From positions 1 through 64,000 of the forward strand of contig QAOA01005727.1 of the NCBI GenBank assembly GCA_003255065.1: DNA of 64,000 nt, given 5' to 3'. Source of the DNA: Cercis canadensis (lineage: Eukaryota > Streptophyta > Magnoliopsida > Fabales > Fabaceae). Below, piece by piece: positions 36,410-47,360 of this stretch (position 1 is the first letter of the stretch; every line of letters begins with the position of its first letter). Position numbers and translations under genes: made by a program. The notes under the pieces were generated by a model that worked only from the letters and a program-made list of their open reading frames with translations, was not told where the DNA came from and made no database searches.

Positions 36410-38179
36410 GATATATATATCATAAAAAATTTAATTATTTATATACATGTTTTTGTTGTATTATTTTAAAACAATTTTTTTTTTTAAATAAACTATTTGA
36501 TTCACACTATTAATATCATTAAAAAAATTAACGATAATACTAATGTGACAAACACACGGCAGTCATGTGGCCAAATTTTTTTAAAAAATTATTTACCATA
36601 TCATTAAGAGATTGTTAATACTAATGTGACGTGCATTGCACGTGATTATCTTCTTCACATTTGCAGCCAATGTGGAGAACAAAATTTGCAGTAGCAGCAA
36701 CAGGTTAGGTTGACGAAAGGGAAGGAAGAAGTTGAATACGATGCAAAGGGAGGATGGAATAAGGCGAACAATTCAAATTGGGACTTGAAATTGCAGCAAA
36801 GAAACCACTTAGCCTTACGTTCCCTCACTTCATTATCTTTTAATTGAGTTTGAATTTCTCCTTATCTGCATCCCTAATTGCGCTTGAAGCATAGCATGAA
36901 CTAACCTTGGACTCGCGCCCACCAAAAGCATCAAGCTTTTCCCTTTTGCCCAAGCGCCAATTCCATTCCACCCACTTTTGAAGAAGTGCAAGCAAAAACA
37001 CCCCAACATGGCAGAATACGATTTGGCAATTAAGCACAAAAGGGAAGCAAGCGCTGCACAACCCGATTCTTGTCCAGAACCTGTACTCGTAGATAACCGA
37101 ATATACCACCTTCCCTTCAATTCTCTTCACTATCTCACAGTTAGGTGCTTCTTCGTTGATACCACAACTGACATGGACCCGTGGGAATGAGTGATTGGCT
37201 CTCTAAATAGTACATGGTGAAATGGAAATGGGATTTAATAGATTAGGTATTGACATATTTTCCTATAAACTAATGATAATTACAAAAAGCTATCCCACCC
37301 ATCATTTTAAAGAAAATCAATCCAACTTGCTGAACCATTTGAGCTGGGAAGAGAAAAATTGTGAAGGTTCCCGAGAGATAGAGAGAGGGTTGAAGGTGAT
37401 GTTTCGTTAATCTATTGATAACTTGTGTTGCTTCAAAGGAGGAACAAATAGTAAGCCCTCTCCTAACACTTTTATTATATTTCTTCAACTAAAAAAAAGA
37501 ATAAGACATTTTGAGCAGTTGGATAGGAATTTGATGAGGAATTTTTTAGCAGGGGTTTTCTTCTTTCTCCATTCTGTATGTGTTTAGAAAAAAGAAGATA
37601 AAATAGTTACATATTGAGCGGAGACCTGATCAAAATTTATTTGAACTTGGATTTTTGCTTATGGAATGCTCTTGAACCAGATTCGCCTTCACCTATGTCA
37701 ACAAGGTCTTTGAAATCTTCACTGGGTATCGTGCTGATGAGGTTCTGGGTCGCAACTGATGAGAAAGTTTCTTCCTTTTTTGCTAATATGTTTGGTCTAC
37801 CTATCTTTCTCAGTTTCTTGGGGCTGTTTGGTGGAAAGTGTAAAAAGGGAAAATGTGCATTTCAATGTTTTCTAGGTTTAAGACTGAAAATTTGTAACTT
37901 TAAATGATTAAAGATTAGATCAGTGTTTAAAACCACCTTGTTTACTAAGGCAATTCATATCTTCTCGTCGGTCTTTAGCTTATTAGGTGTAATGCAATGA
38001 GAGACGATTTCTTATTATTATTCCTTAAGTGAAACTGTAGCCTAGGAGATAATTGTTCTTGCTTTCAGTATCCTTGATATCTATGATTTTAAGTCATTCT
38101 AGGTATGCAATTTGTATGTGTGTAATGATGCTTCAAACAATGCTTGTACATATTCAAATGGTTTCATGTTTTTCACCAG
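36410..38179. other. Intergenic sequence
   Basis: Between 36700 and 37190 the sequence is less AT-rich and open in several frames on both strands, but none of the translations is recognisable. It may be relic coding DNA. Nothing else is supported upstream of the myosin relic. Confidence 0.4.
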
Positions 38180-40757
38180 AAAAATAGCTTTGAACAGTTC
38201 TGTATAAACTATGCCCATGAAAGGCTTCAACAACATTTCAACTGGCATCTATTTAAACTTGAGCAAGAGGTGAGTATTTATGTTAAGCTTAAGATTGCTG
38301 GGTATTCAGATGCTGAGTTCCTTAAATTTAGATGCTATATAGTTCCCAGAATTTTCTTTTATGTGTACATGAATTGTTTTAAGACTTATGTTATCATTGC
38401 TGGGTTGTAAAAGCTTTGCCTTTGGAGCTTTTAAAGACTTAGCATCTAGATTAGGTAATTGGTTTGATAATCTGTTCAGTTGTAATAATATATCGAGAAT
38501 CTCTCAAGTTTGACTCTGTATATTATCACATGCCTTTTATATACTCTTTCTGATTGGTTTATTTGTTTTCAAATCTTAAATAATAAATTATGATAATCAA
38601 CCTTATATATATACCTATATAGTTGTGTATTACTTTTGCTATCTTAGTCTTCTATTAAGTTGCAGTTTGAGAAATAGGTCATATCACATTCTAGGCATGT
38701 GGTGTGATACACAATGTTGAATAGTCATGATATGTATAACAGAAAATTGCAATTTACATCCTTTTCTTTCCCAGGAATATGAATTGGATGGCGTAGATTG
38801 GACCAAAGTAGATTTTGAGGACATTCAAGAATGCTTGGATCTCTTTGAGATGGTACTTATAGGGGTTCCATCCTTCTAAAGCATTTGTCTATTATTCCAC
38901 ACATTAATCTTTATTAAAACGTAGATATTTCCATATAAAATATGTAATGCATTCAGGTCCCTATGTTGGTTGCAGTTTACATTAATTTAGTTTATGATTA
39001 CTGCACATTCTGTAATTTGTTGTGAACTATGCAGAAACCTTTGGGACTACTCTCTTTGTTGGATGAGGAATCAAATTTCCCCAGGGCAACTGATCTAACA
39101 TTTGCCAACTAACTTAAACAGCACCTGAATGCAAGTCCTTGCTTTAAAGGAGAAAGAGGTAGGGTTTTCAGTGTTCGTCACTGTGCAAGGGAGGTTAGTT
39201 TCTGCTCAGTTTTTAAGGAGCTATGAGATTTGGTTGCTAGAAAATCTAGTTTCATTTTAGCCTTTAGTCAAATAGATTATTCAATTTACTTGTTTTGGCT
39301 TTGCACTCATTCGCAAATAACACAATTATATATAGAAAACTAATATATTATGTATTTGAGTAAACTTGCTTACTAATTATTTACTCATACAAGGAGAACT
39401 TTTTGAAACACATGTCTTTCAAAGATTGAACGTATTATGCATAAGGTAAAAGTGATTTACTAGTAGTTATCAGAAAATCATGCATTTTGTTTTTTTTATT
39501 ATGGGCCTTTTGATTTGTGCAGGATGTGAATTGTGGCAGTTAATTTTGTATTTATGTTTGTGATTTATTGACATCTGTACCTCTATTAGGTTTGGTATGA
39601 TACAAAATGGTTTTCTGGAAAAGAACAGAGATCCGCTACCTTCTGATTCCTTTGAGCTTCTATCATCATGTAGTTGTCAACTACTGCAGATGTTTGCCTA
39701 CAAAATGCTTAACCACTCTCAGAAACAATAAAATTCCTTCCAGATTAGTGCACTAGACACACAAAAGCAGAGTGTTGGCACAAAGTTTAAGGTATTCTTG
39801 TAGCATTCCTTATTTCAATGTCTTGAATATCTAAAAAGAAATGATGTGTTATAATTTATTACAGAAGATTGTGACATGGTGATTTGTGAGAGATAATTAT
39901 GGACAATGAGCTATATCCTGAACATTACATTATTTGAAAATGGATGCTATTAATTGATATGATCAAAACCGATCTTTCATCTGGTTGATTTTCCTGTGAA
40001 CCCCTATTTGTGAATGATTGAAATTCCTCCTCCCCTTGCCTAACTGAATAATTGCACTTGGATCACCAGTGTTACTGTCTTATCAAAGAAGACTCAACAG
40101 TGGAACTGGTTCGATATTAAGATGGTTTTAGCTTTGAGATTGTCATTGCTAGTAAGAAAAAGCAATGCTGAGAAAATAATCCATGTTGATTTTTTGGTCA
40201 ACCTTGAATTTTTGGCACCTTATTTACTAAATAAGATGCATGGCGCTTTTAGATTTAACTTTCATTCTATAAAAGATCCTCATTGCCAATTTCAATGCAG
40301 ATGAGTATTTCAAAGAGCCTTGCTTCTGACAACAGTGCCGGTCACCCTGGAAGACATGATGTTGTGTCACCTCGCTGCTATGATTCCGAAGATGCTACTT
40401 CCATGGGATCTCAAACGCCCGGTGGGAGCACACCCATCAAGTTTTCTTGTCTCTCTGATAATGGAACAGGAAGAGAGAGTAATGGTACTTTGGCTGCGGT
40501 CTCAAATCTGATAAAGGAATTTAAGCAGTGGAGACAGGCATTTGACAAATATGACCAATAATCTGGTCGAGGTCAAATCTAGGCATTATGGCAGCATGAA
40601 TCCTGATGAAGAGCTTCGAAAACTTAAACATAGGTTTGAGGGATGGAAAAGGACTATAAGGTTAGATTACGAGAAACAAAAGTGCGGCTTCATAAATTAG
40701 GAAATTCAGATGTGGAAAAAAGTCGTCGGAAATGGTGGGGGAAGTTAAGCTCAAGAT
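38180..40757 (+). pseudogene. Class VIII myosin pseudogene, internally deleted
   Basis: Four exon-like blocks match the myosin motor: 38180-38269 ([20 protein letters not shown]), 38775-38852 (YELDGVDWTKVDFEDIQECL), 39035-39193 (KPLGLLSLLDEESNFPRATD) and 39600-39791 (after a one-base frameshift, NGFLEKNRDPLPSDS). The fifth block (40301-40757) jumps to the C-terminal tail (NPDEELRKLKHRFEGWK, further shifted, WWGKL). The intervening rest of the motor, the IQ motifs and the coiled coil are absent, as are the N-terminal exons. An in-frame TAA at 39110-39112, another in block four, two near 40559-40580 and at least three frameshifts confirm decay. Introns are kept, so it arose by DNA duplication and not by retrotransposition. 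Confidence 0.92.
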
Positions 40758-41482
40758 AGCATCCTCGTATTTGAACATTCTCTTTGTTGAAGTATAGGAA
40801 AGCTGAAGATAACTAGGCAAAAATGGCAAAATGAATATTGTCATGAACTGCCTATGTCCCTTTCAAGGTGCTGTTTCTTTTGTATTGTATAGGAGCACCA
40901 GATAGGTGTTTCCATTATCCAAGTTGTTGAAGGGAAAGAAATCGTATATCTACCAATTTTGTTACATGGTGGAGTTTTATAGGTTGTGCATAGTTGTAGA
41001 CTTGTAGGATTGCATAGTTCTATTGATTAGTATAGTTTGCTCATGTATATTCTGTTGGTACCAATGTAATGTGTAACTCAGTCCCGAAGATATTAATAGT
41101 AAGTGTTGATATCTTCATTGCAAGAAAAATAACAAATCATATCTTCGACTGCTTATGATATGTCTATGACTGCGCTCTTCTCATTAATTTCATGGAATAA
41201 ATAGAAGTTTAATTAATACACTCTAATCTAACCATAGATGATTGTCGATCTTAGTCATATAGTGTTGGAAACTAGAGATAATTGCTAGTCAGGTATATTT
41301 AGGTAGATAACTAGTTTGCAACACCTTTCATTACTGTTCTTTTGCACGGGTAAATACTAGTCTCCCAGATATAAATGATGCTGAGGAAGTTCACTAATCT
41401 GATAATCATCAGGGCAACAATCTACACATAATAAATTTCATTGTTTCATCATTCACAGAAAACAAGCTTCTAGAAATGTAGT
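40758..41482. other. Intergenic sequence between two pseudogenes
   Basis: No supported feature. It may include former 3' UTR sequence of both decayed genes, which converge here. Confidence 0.5.
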
Positions 41483-42695
41483 TTAAGATCCTGGCACAAA
41501 CTTGGTGGCATAGACCCAAGCATTGTTAGCCACTGGGTTGTCAAGGTGGTCTAAGAGGTTCTCGAGGGGACCTTTTCCAATAACAATAGCTTGGACAAAG
41601 AAGCCAAACATAGAGAACATAGCCAACCTGCCATTCTTGATTTCCTTGACTTTGAGTTCAGCAAATGTGACAGGATCATCAACAAGGCCGAGAGGGCCGA
41701 AGTATTGGCCACCAGGGTAGAGGTCGTTGCCCTCACCAACGCCGGGAAGGCCATTGATGTGGAATCCCTCAACAAGACCCATGAGAACAACTTGGAAGCC
41801 TAGTACTGCTAGAATGCTTTGAGCATGAACAAGGTTGGGGTTCCCCAAGTAGTCAAACCCACCTTCTGAGAATATCTGAGCTCCAGCTTTGAACCACACT
41901 GGTTCCTTGAAGTCCACTCTAAGCCACTTCTAAAGAACTTCAGGGGTGATGAACCCTAGTGCTCTAAGCATAGCCCAACGNTTTGAGTTCAGCAAATGTG
42001 ACAGGATTATCAACAAGGCCGAGAGGGCCGAAGTATTGGCCACCAGGGTAGAGGTCGTTGCCCTCACCAACGCCGGGAGGGCCATTGATGCGGAATCCCT
42101 CAACAAGACCCATGAGAACAACTTGGAAGCCTAGTACTGCTAGAATGCTTTGAGCATGAACAAGGTTGGGGTTCCCCAAGTAGTCAAACCCACCTTCTGA
42201 GAATATCTGAGCTCCAGCTTTGAACCACACTGGTTCCTTGAAGTCCACTCTAAGCCACTTCTAAAGAACTTCAGGGGTGATGAACCCTAGTGCTCTAAGC
42301 ATAGCCCAACGTCCATCGATCACCTTATTTCAGAAAACAATTTTGGATACATATTACCATTGTCAGAGTGGGAATTATGACAAATTATATAAATCCTATG
42401 TTAAATGTATGATTTAAGTTTCAATTGAATGATACAAAACCACCAAGAAACAAGATTCTTACAGCAGAAAAGCAATTAAAAAAGGAACAAGAGAGAGAGT
42501 CTCTTAATTGCAGTATCAAGCATAAAGGCTTACCTCAAGAACCCTGTTCCTAGCAAATGCTTCTGGATCAGCAGATAACCTAGCAGTGTCTCATCCATAA
42601 TTCCCTGGGAATTCACCATTCAAGTATGAAGGGGTCTGAGCTGAAAAGGGTCCCAAGTATTTCACTCTATCTGGTCCATACCACAATTCATTGCC
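41483..42695 (-). pseudogene. LHCB3: LHCB3-like chlorophyll a/b-binding protein pseudogene
   Basis: Two exon blocks on the minus strand encode the light-harvesting core: 42534-42695 ([17 protein letters not shown]) and 42323 down to 41483 ([16 protein letters not shown] to [10 protein letters not shown], then a proper stop). The protein class would bind chlorophyll in the photosystem II antenna. It is broken in several ways. A TGA replaces the Trp of the NYGWDT-type segment, and a TAG follows PEVL. The conserved Gly of WAMLGA is Arg, and the transit-peptide exon is missing. The second block is interrupted by a partial duplication at an N (41981). The missing first exon would lie where a repeat begins (about 42735). 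Closest to LHCB3 by its C-terminal half. Confidence 0.9.
41654..42312. repeat. Near-identical direct duplication joined by a single N
   Basis: About 330 bases at 41650-41980 recur at 41982-42312 with only a few differences (for example GGAAGGCCATTGATGTGG versus GGAGGGCCATTGATGCGG). The joint is the N at 41981. The geometry suggests two overlapping contig ends from different haplotypes placed end to end, not a biological duplication. Confidence 0.85.
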
Positions 42696-42734
42696 CTGCT
42701 CATTCACAAACACAAGTCCATGCATAAGCTTAGG

Positions 42735-43000
42735 GAAGGGACGGAGGCGGCCTGCGTGTCTACCAAAACGGCACCGTTTTGGAAATTGTCTTAAAAAAAA
42801 TAAAGTGACAACTTATGAATAACACTAATTTGTCGGGGTCCAAACAAAATTTAATCAAATAACCAGGCACAAACTAAATTATCACAAAAACCACCTATCC
42901 CCTTCCATGTCACCTACATGTGTCTATTGTTTATTGGACGTGTACTATTTTGTGAGGTGGTGTATTTGTGCCACTTGTGACAAATAAGTCGTATCCTATT
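42735..43000. repeat. Dispersed direct repeat, copy A (~260 bp)
   Basis: Contains GCGTGTCTACC, GTGACAACTTATGAATAACA and ATGTGTCTATTGTTTATTGG. It matches copy B at about 46455-46710 in the same orientation with roughly one change per ten bases. It begins within 40 bases of the broken LHCB3 exon. Confidence 0.85.
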
Positions 43001-46000
43001 CCCTATTCTTAGACCCTATTGGATAAAGCTTTTTTTTTTTTCTGTGCTGTAGATGTAGAGATTGCGAGTGAGTTGATCATATCCGATTACCATGTAAAAG
43101 GAAGGCAACGACAAGACATGCACACAGTAGATGTCATATTAGATGTAGAAATGCTCTTTAACACAACTACTAGATGATATTGGTGATTATGCTACATTAA
43201 CATATGAAGACTTGCATAACTATTGGGTACATTTTGAGCATAACATGCTCAATTTCTTTTTGTCTAGCACAATATTGTCACACCGCTTAGAGAATATGGA
43301 AACACAGCTGAACGTGAAATTGTTAGGAAATGGTTTTAACTTTGATTCAAAGCTATACTTTTGGCCACTGTGGAGTAACTACCTGCAAAAGCCAATTCAC
43401 CATACATAAACTTGATAGTTATGAGCATGACTTGCAAGAGAAAAAGAAAAATATTCTCTAATCAGTACATCTGATCTCCTTTTGTAATTACTTTTTTAAG
43501 AATTTTAAAATATAATTGCTTTGTTTATTTATTTTCCTCTTTTTTTTTTGGTTGTGTATGAACATACTATGAACTGATCAGCAGACATGTCAAACATATA
43601 ATGGTCCACATGCTAGTTATTTCTGTTGAGATTCAAGTTTTATTTAGCTTACCTCAAGTGTGCTAAAGACTAATCGCATTCGACTAGCAACAACTGATGG
43701 CTTTTCAACTCGGCCCATCACAACCATTTGCTCTAGTTGAAGAGTCTTTACTGGAAGCCTTCAGTAAAAACAAAGTAAGCAATATTGTGAAAATCTGATA
43801 GGCTTTTGTTGCTTGTAAACTTTAATGTCTTCACTACAGCTAGAAACAAATATATAAAAGCCAAGGTTCCCCCACTACACGAGTTTAAAGACTTCTAAAT
43901 TGGAAGCAACATCAAAGATTCTGGTAGCTAATATTCTCATCAAGAAGCCTAATAGACATAGAAATGACTGGTACCAAATATTAATGCAACTAAATTTAGG
44001 CAGGAAAGAAAAAAAAAATTGGGCAAAGAGAATTAATAATCACTTTTACGTGTCAATATATTACTAACAAGAGAATAAAATATTGTACTAAGTGAGCACT
44101 TGAGAACAATATGATAAATACTAACAATACAAGAATTTATTTTGCGAAGAATAAAATTTTCCGCTTAAGAACTTATTCTAATGCATTGAATGTGATGATT
44201 GTTTATGAAAAATCGACTTTGGAGATGTAAGAAGCTAATCCAAACACCCTCTACCTATATGCATGAGTAGGCCAAAAATGATTTCACCTTTCTCTCAATT
44301 GGAAATCATTCTCTCAATTACAATAAAATGCAACGTCGCCTACTATTATGAAGAAACAGATAAACAAAGTTAAATGTGACCAGATGTTTGGGAAAAATTG
44401 AAGTGGTTGATTTTCCTGAAAAATCAATAGCTAGAAACCATGAGTTTAATAGGCCACAGACAGGCAACATTGGAGCAAAGATTAGGACAGGACACCATAA
44501 GATATATGTCTAACATCAATAAATTCCACTCTAAAAACCGATACCATAGGCTAATTGTACAGAGAGAAAGATAGGCATCCAAAAACCCACATTTAACCAC
44601 ATTTACGAAAGTCACTTATAATAAAAACATCATTTGAATTTATCCATACAGAAGAACAGAGCAGGTACAACACCACAATTTTACAAGGTTTTACTTTTAA
44701 GTCAATGCTTAATTCTCACAAAACCAACCACATCAGTCTAGGTGGTCAGAGAATCTCTCATAACTTGTACCCAAAACGTCACCCATGACACAAATTCGCA
44801 CACATTCTTAAACAAAACTTCATGTATGCATTTTATCAAATACTTGGTGGGCACACCTCAAAACACAAATTATAAGATGCTATTCTAAACATGCATTACA
44901 TCTAACTGGCCAAATTTCATCCAAGTAACTTAAACAAGAGAAAAATGTTAGAAGAATACCTTGAAAAGAGTGGAAAATCGAAGACCCAATATGGAAATCG
45001 AGTTAACTCTGTTTGGGTGTGGTAAGTGAGTGTGGATCACTTCGTAGGATAATGTGTTGTCTGGGTGTGGTGTAGAGTGCGAAAATGTGTAGTGAGTGTA
45101 GAAAAATGGTGGTGAGTAGCGGTGGATGTTGGTGTGGGTGTGGGGAGTTTCGAAATAGAAAGGGAAGGGGAGGAGGAAGGGCAATTCGTGAAGGGGGTAG
45201 GGGAAAAGAGGATTTTCAGGTTTTGGGTGAGGGGAAGGAGCAAAATGCAGAGTTTTACTCATTGGGCCAAATTTTGTTTTTTTATGAAGTCTGGCGTCGC
45301 GACGCCAGTTCGGGCATAACAACGCCCATCAATTTAAATGTAATTACATTAAAGCCAAAAAGTATGATGTTATTATAAATTATGCCATGTACTTTGATTA
45401 GTTACAATGAGATATCTCACAATTCATTTAACACGCAAAATAAAATAGACAAGTGAGTGATTTAGTGGGCACTGAGCAGGCAGACGAGCAAAATCATCTA
45501 TCCATCTCTAGGAATTCAATTGTCTAATGCCCTACATAACAACTCAATGGTATCACTCTTTGGAAAAGACATGGCTCAAATGATTGGAATTATGATATTA
45601 GAGTTAAACTTTACATTTTTTCTTAAAAAAATGAGAATTAAAAATAAATCCTGCAGCAATAATCTAATAACTTCAACATAAATAAGAAATAAAAAAGAAA
45701 TGTGCTAAGGATAATAGTAGGGAGTTACGCCTTTAAGAAAACTCATTTTTGCCTCTTCTTTGGTTGTTATCTTGGCCAAACTAAATAAATCATTCATGTT
45801 TTCTCATGTCAAAGTCTCCAGTAGATAATATTTCCATATAAATTAATGGTCTTACGACCTTATCTAAATGTAAATCTCATCATTCCAAACTTTCAACTAT
45901 TTTTATAGTCCGTGAATCAAAACTTTTCCTTGAGTCAAATCATATTCATAATTTCTCTATATTGGATTTGAATCTCACAACCAAAATTCTACCTATAACT

Positions 46001-46454
46001 TTAAAATACCAACAATATCATCATGGAAGATAGAAAGGCAAATGCATTTATTTAACCATTTGGTAAATTCTCTCATCAAGTTAACATAAACCACATATAT
46101 GAGATCAAATCCTACATCAACAATGTTTATAAGAAATAAATAGAGGTGACCAACTCATGCAGATAGGCCATTACAGGACAATCTCCAAAAATTAGAAAAA
46201 AATTAAAGGACAAAATATATATTTTCTTTTCCTTTTGTGTGATGAAGTATAGGAGTGATTAGATTTCAGAGTCAGAGAAAAAGGAAAAACATGTGCTTAA
46301 AATTAAATGCAACATAAAACTATCATGAGGGCTATGTAGGCTATTTAATCAAATTCATGATAGATCCAATGAGACTTGGCAGTCTTAAGAGTCAATCAGT
46401 AAGCTTAAGAATTTTAGAGTGGGTTTAAGGAAAAGAAGTAGAAGATCTAGGGAA
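43001..46454. other. Sequence between the two dispersed repeats
   Basis: There are no retroelement or transposase domains. A perfect 18-bp palindrome, CTGGCGTCGCGACGCCAG, lies at 45291-45308. Two exon-like minus-strand fragments with good donor sites are visible (ending at 44960 and 43653), but the translations are unidentified and low complexity. Confidence 0.45.
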
Positions 46455-46710
46455 AGGATGAAGGAGGTTTGCGTGTCTACTAAAAAAGCACTGTTTTGGA
46501 AATTGTCTTAAAAAAAAAAGGTGACAACTTATGAATAACACTAATTTGTAGGGGTCAAAACAAAATTTACTCAAATAACTAAGTATAAATTCAATTATCA
46601 TAAAAACCATTTATCTCCTTCCATGCAACCTACATGTGTCTATTGTTTATTGGACGTGTACTATTTTGTCAGGTGGTGTATTTGTGCCCCTTGTGGCAAA
46701 TAAGTCGGAT
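46455..46710. repeat. Dispersed direct repeat, copy B (~260 bp)
   Basis: Second copy of the repeat at 42735-43000, same orientation, more decayed. I see no primer-binding site or polypurine tract near either copy, so I do not call them LTRs. Confidence 0.85.
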
Positions 46711-47360
46711 CCAACAAAATTATATCATCTTTCTATTAATATTTTTTAAAATTTTGTATTAACTCATTCTCAATTTCTTTCTCATTCACTTATTTTACAG
46801 TCAATTTTTCTCTCGCCCACCCATCATTCCATGTTGGCGATAGCAGCAGTCACCATTTTTGTTTTTGCCTACACTGATATCTCCAAACAAGGCACCTATA
46901 ACAAGGATCTGCTAATTCTTATAGGAGCCTACCAAGAGCATCAATTTTATCTTTTTCCAGAGCCACTTCCACTTCCTCTTCCTCCACTACCACGCCCTCT
47001 CATTCTTTCTCTATCATTCCTCATCTCCAAACCTCTAGTGCCACCACTGCACATAAAACCCATATTATAGAAACCATAAAAGTTTTTGCTTGATTCCTAG
47101 GAAACATAACCCAATTCTGCAATCATAGAATTTCCATCATTTTATTGAGGAATAGGGAGGAAAAAAAAAATCGAACCACTCATTCTCCCAAAAATTTGAG
47201 CTTTGACAGAAACAAACAAGGATTTGCAAGATTTAAGAGGAAGACACGAGAATGACATTCTCAAGAATAGAAAATACAAAAAGAAAAAAAAAATCCAGAG
47301 GAAGAAGGGACGCCACCAGGGTAGGTGGGTGAGAGAGAGCGTGACTGTAGGATCATCGAT
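46711..47360. other. Intergenic sequence
   Basis: No supported gene. A short frame from 46831 is proline-rich at its end and resembles nothing recognised. Confidence 0.4.

Noticed and set aside
36833..37190. Overlapping open frames on both strands
   Set aside because: No family resemblance in any frame and no convincing splice sites or promoter.
44948..45322. 124-codon minus-strand frame rich in Pro, His and Thr
   Set aside because: Low complexity, codon bias driven by a GGTGT-rich plus strand, no recognisable domain. Kept only as part of a low-interest finding.
42735..46710. LTR retrotransposon formed by the two direct repeats
   Set aside because: No gag, protease, integrase or reverse-transcriptase remnants, no primer-binding site seen, and the repeats lack matching TG...CA ends.
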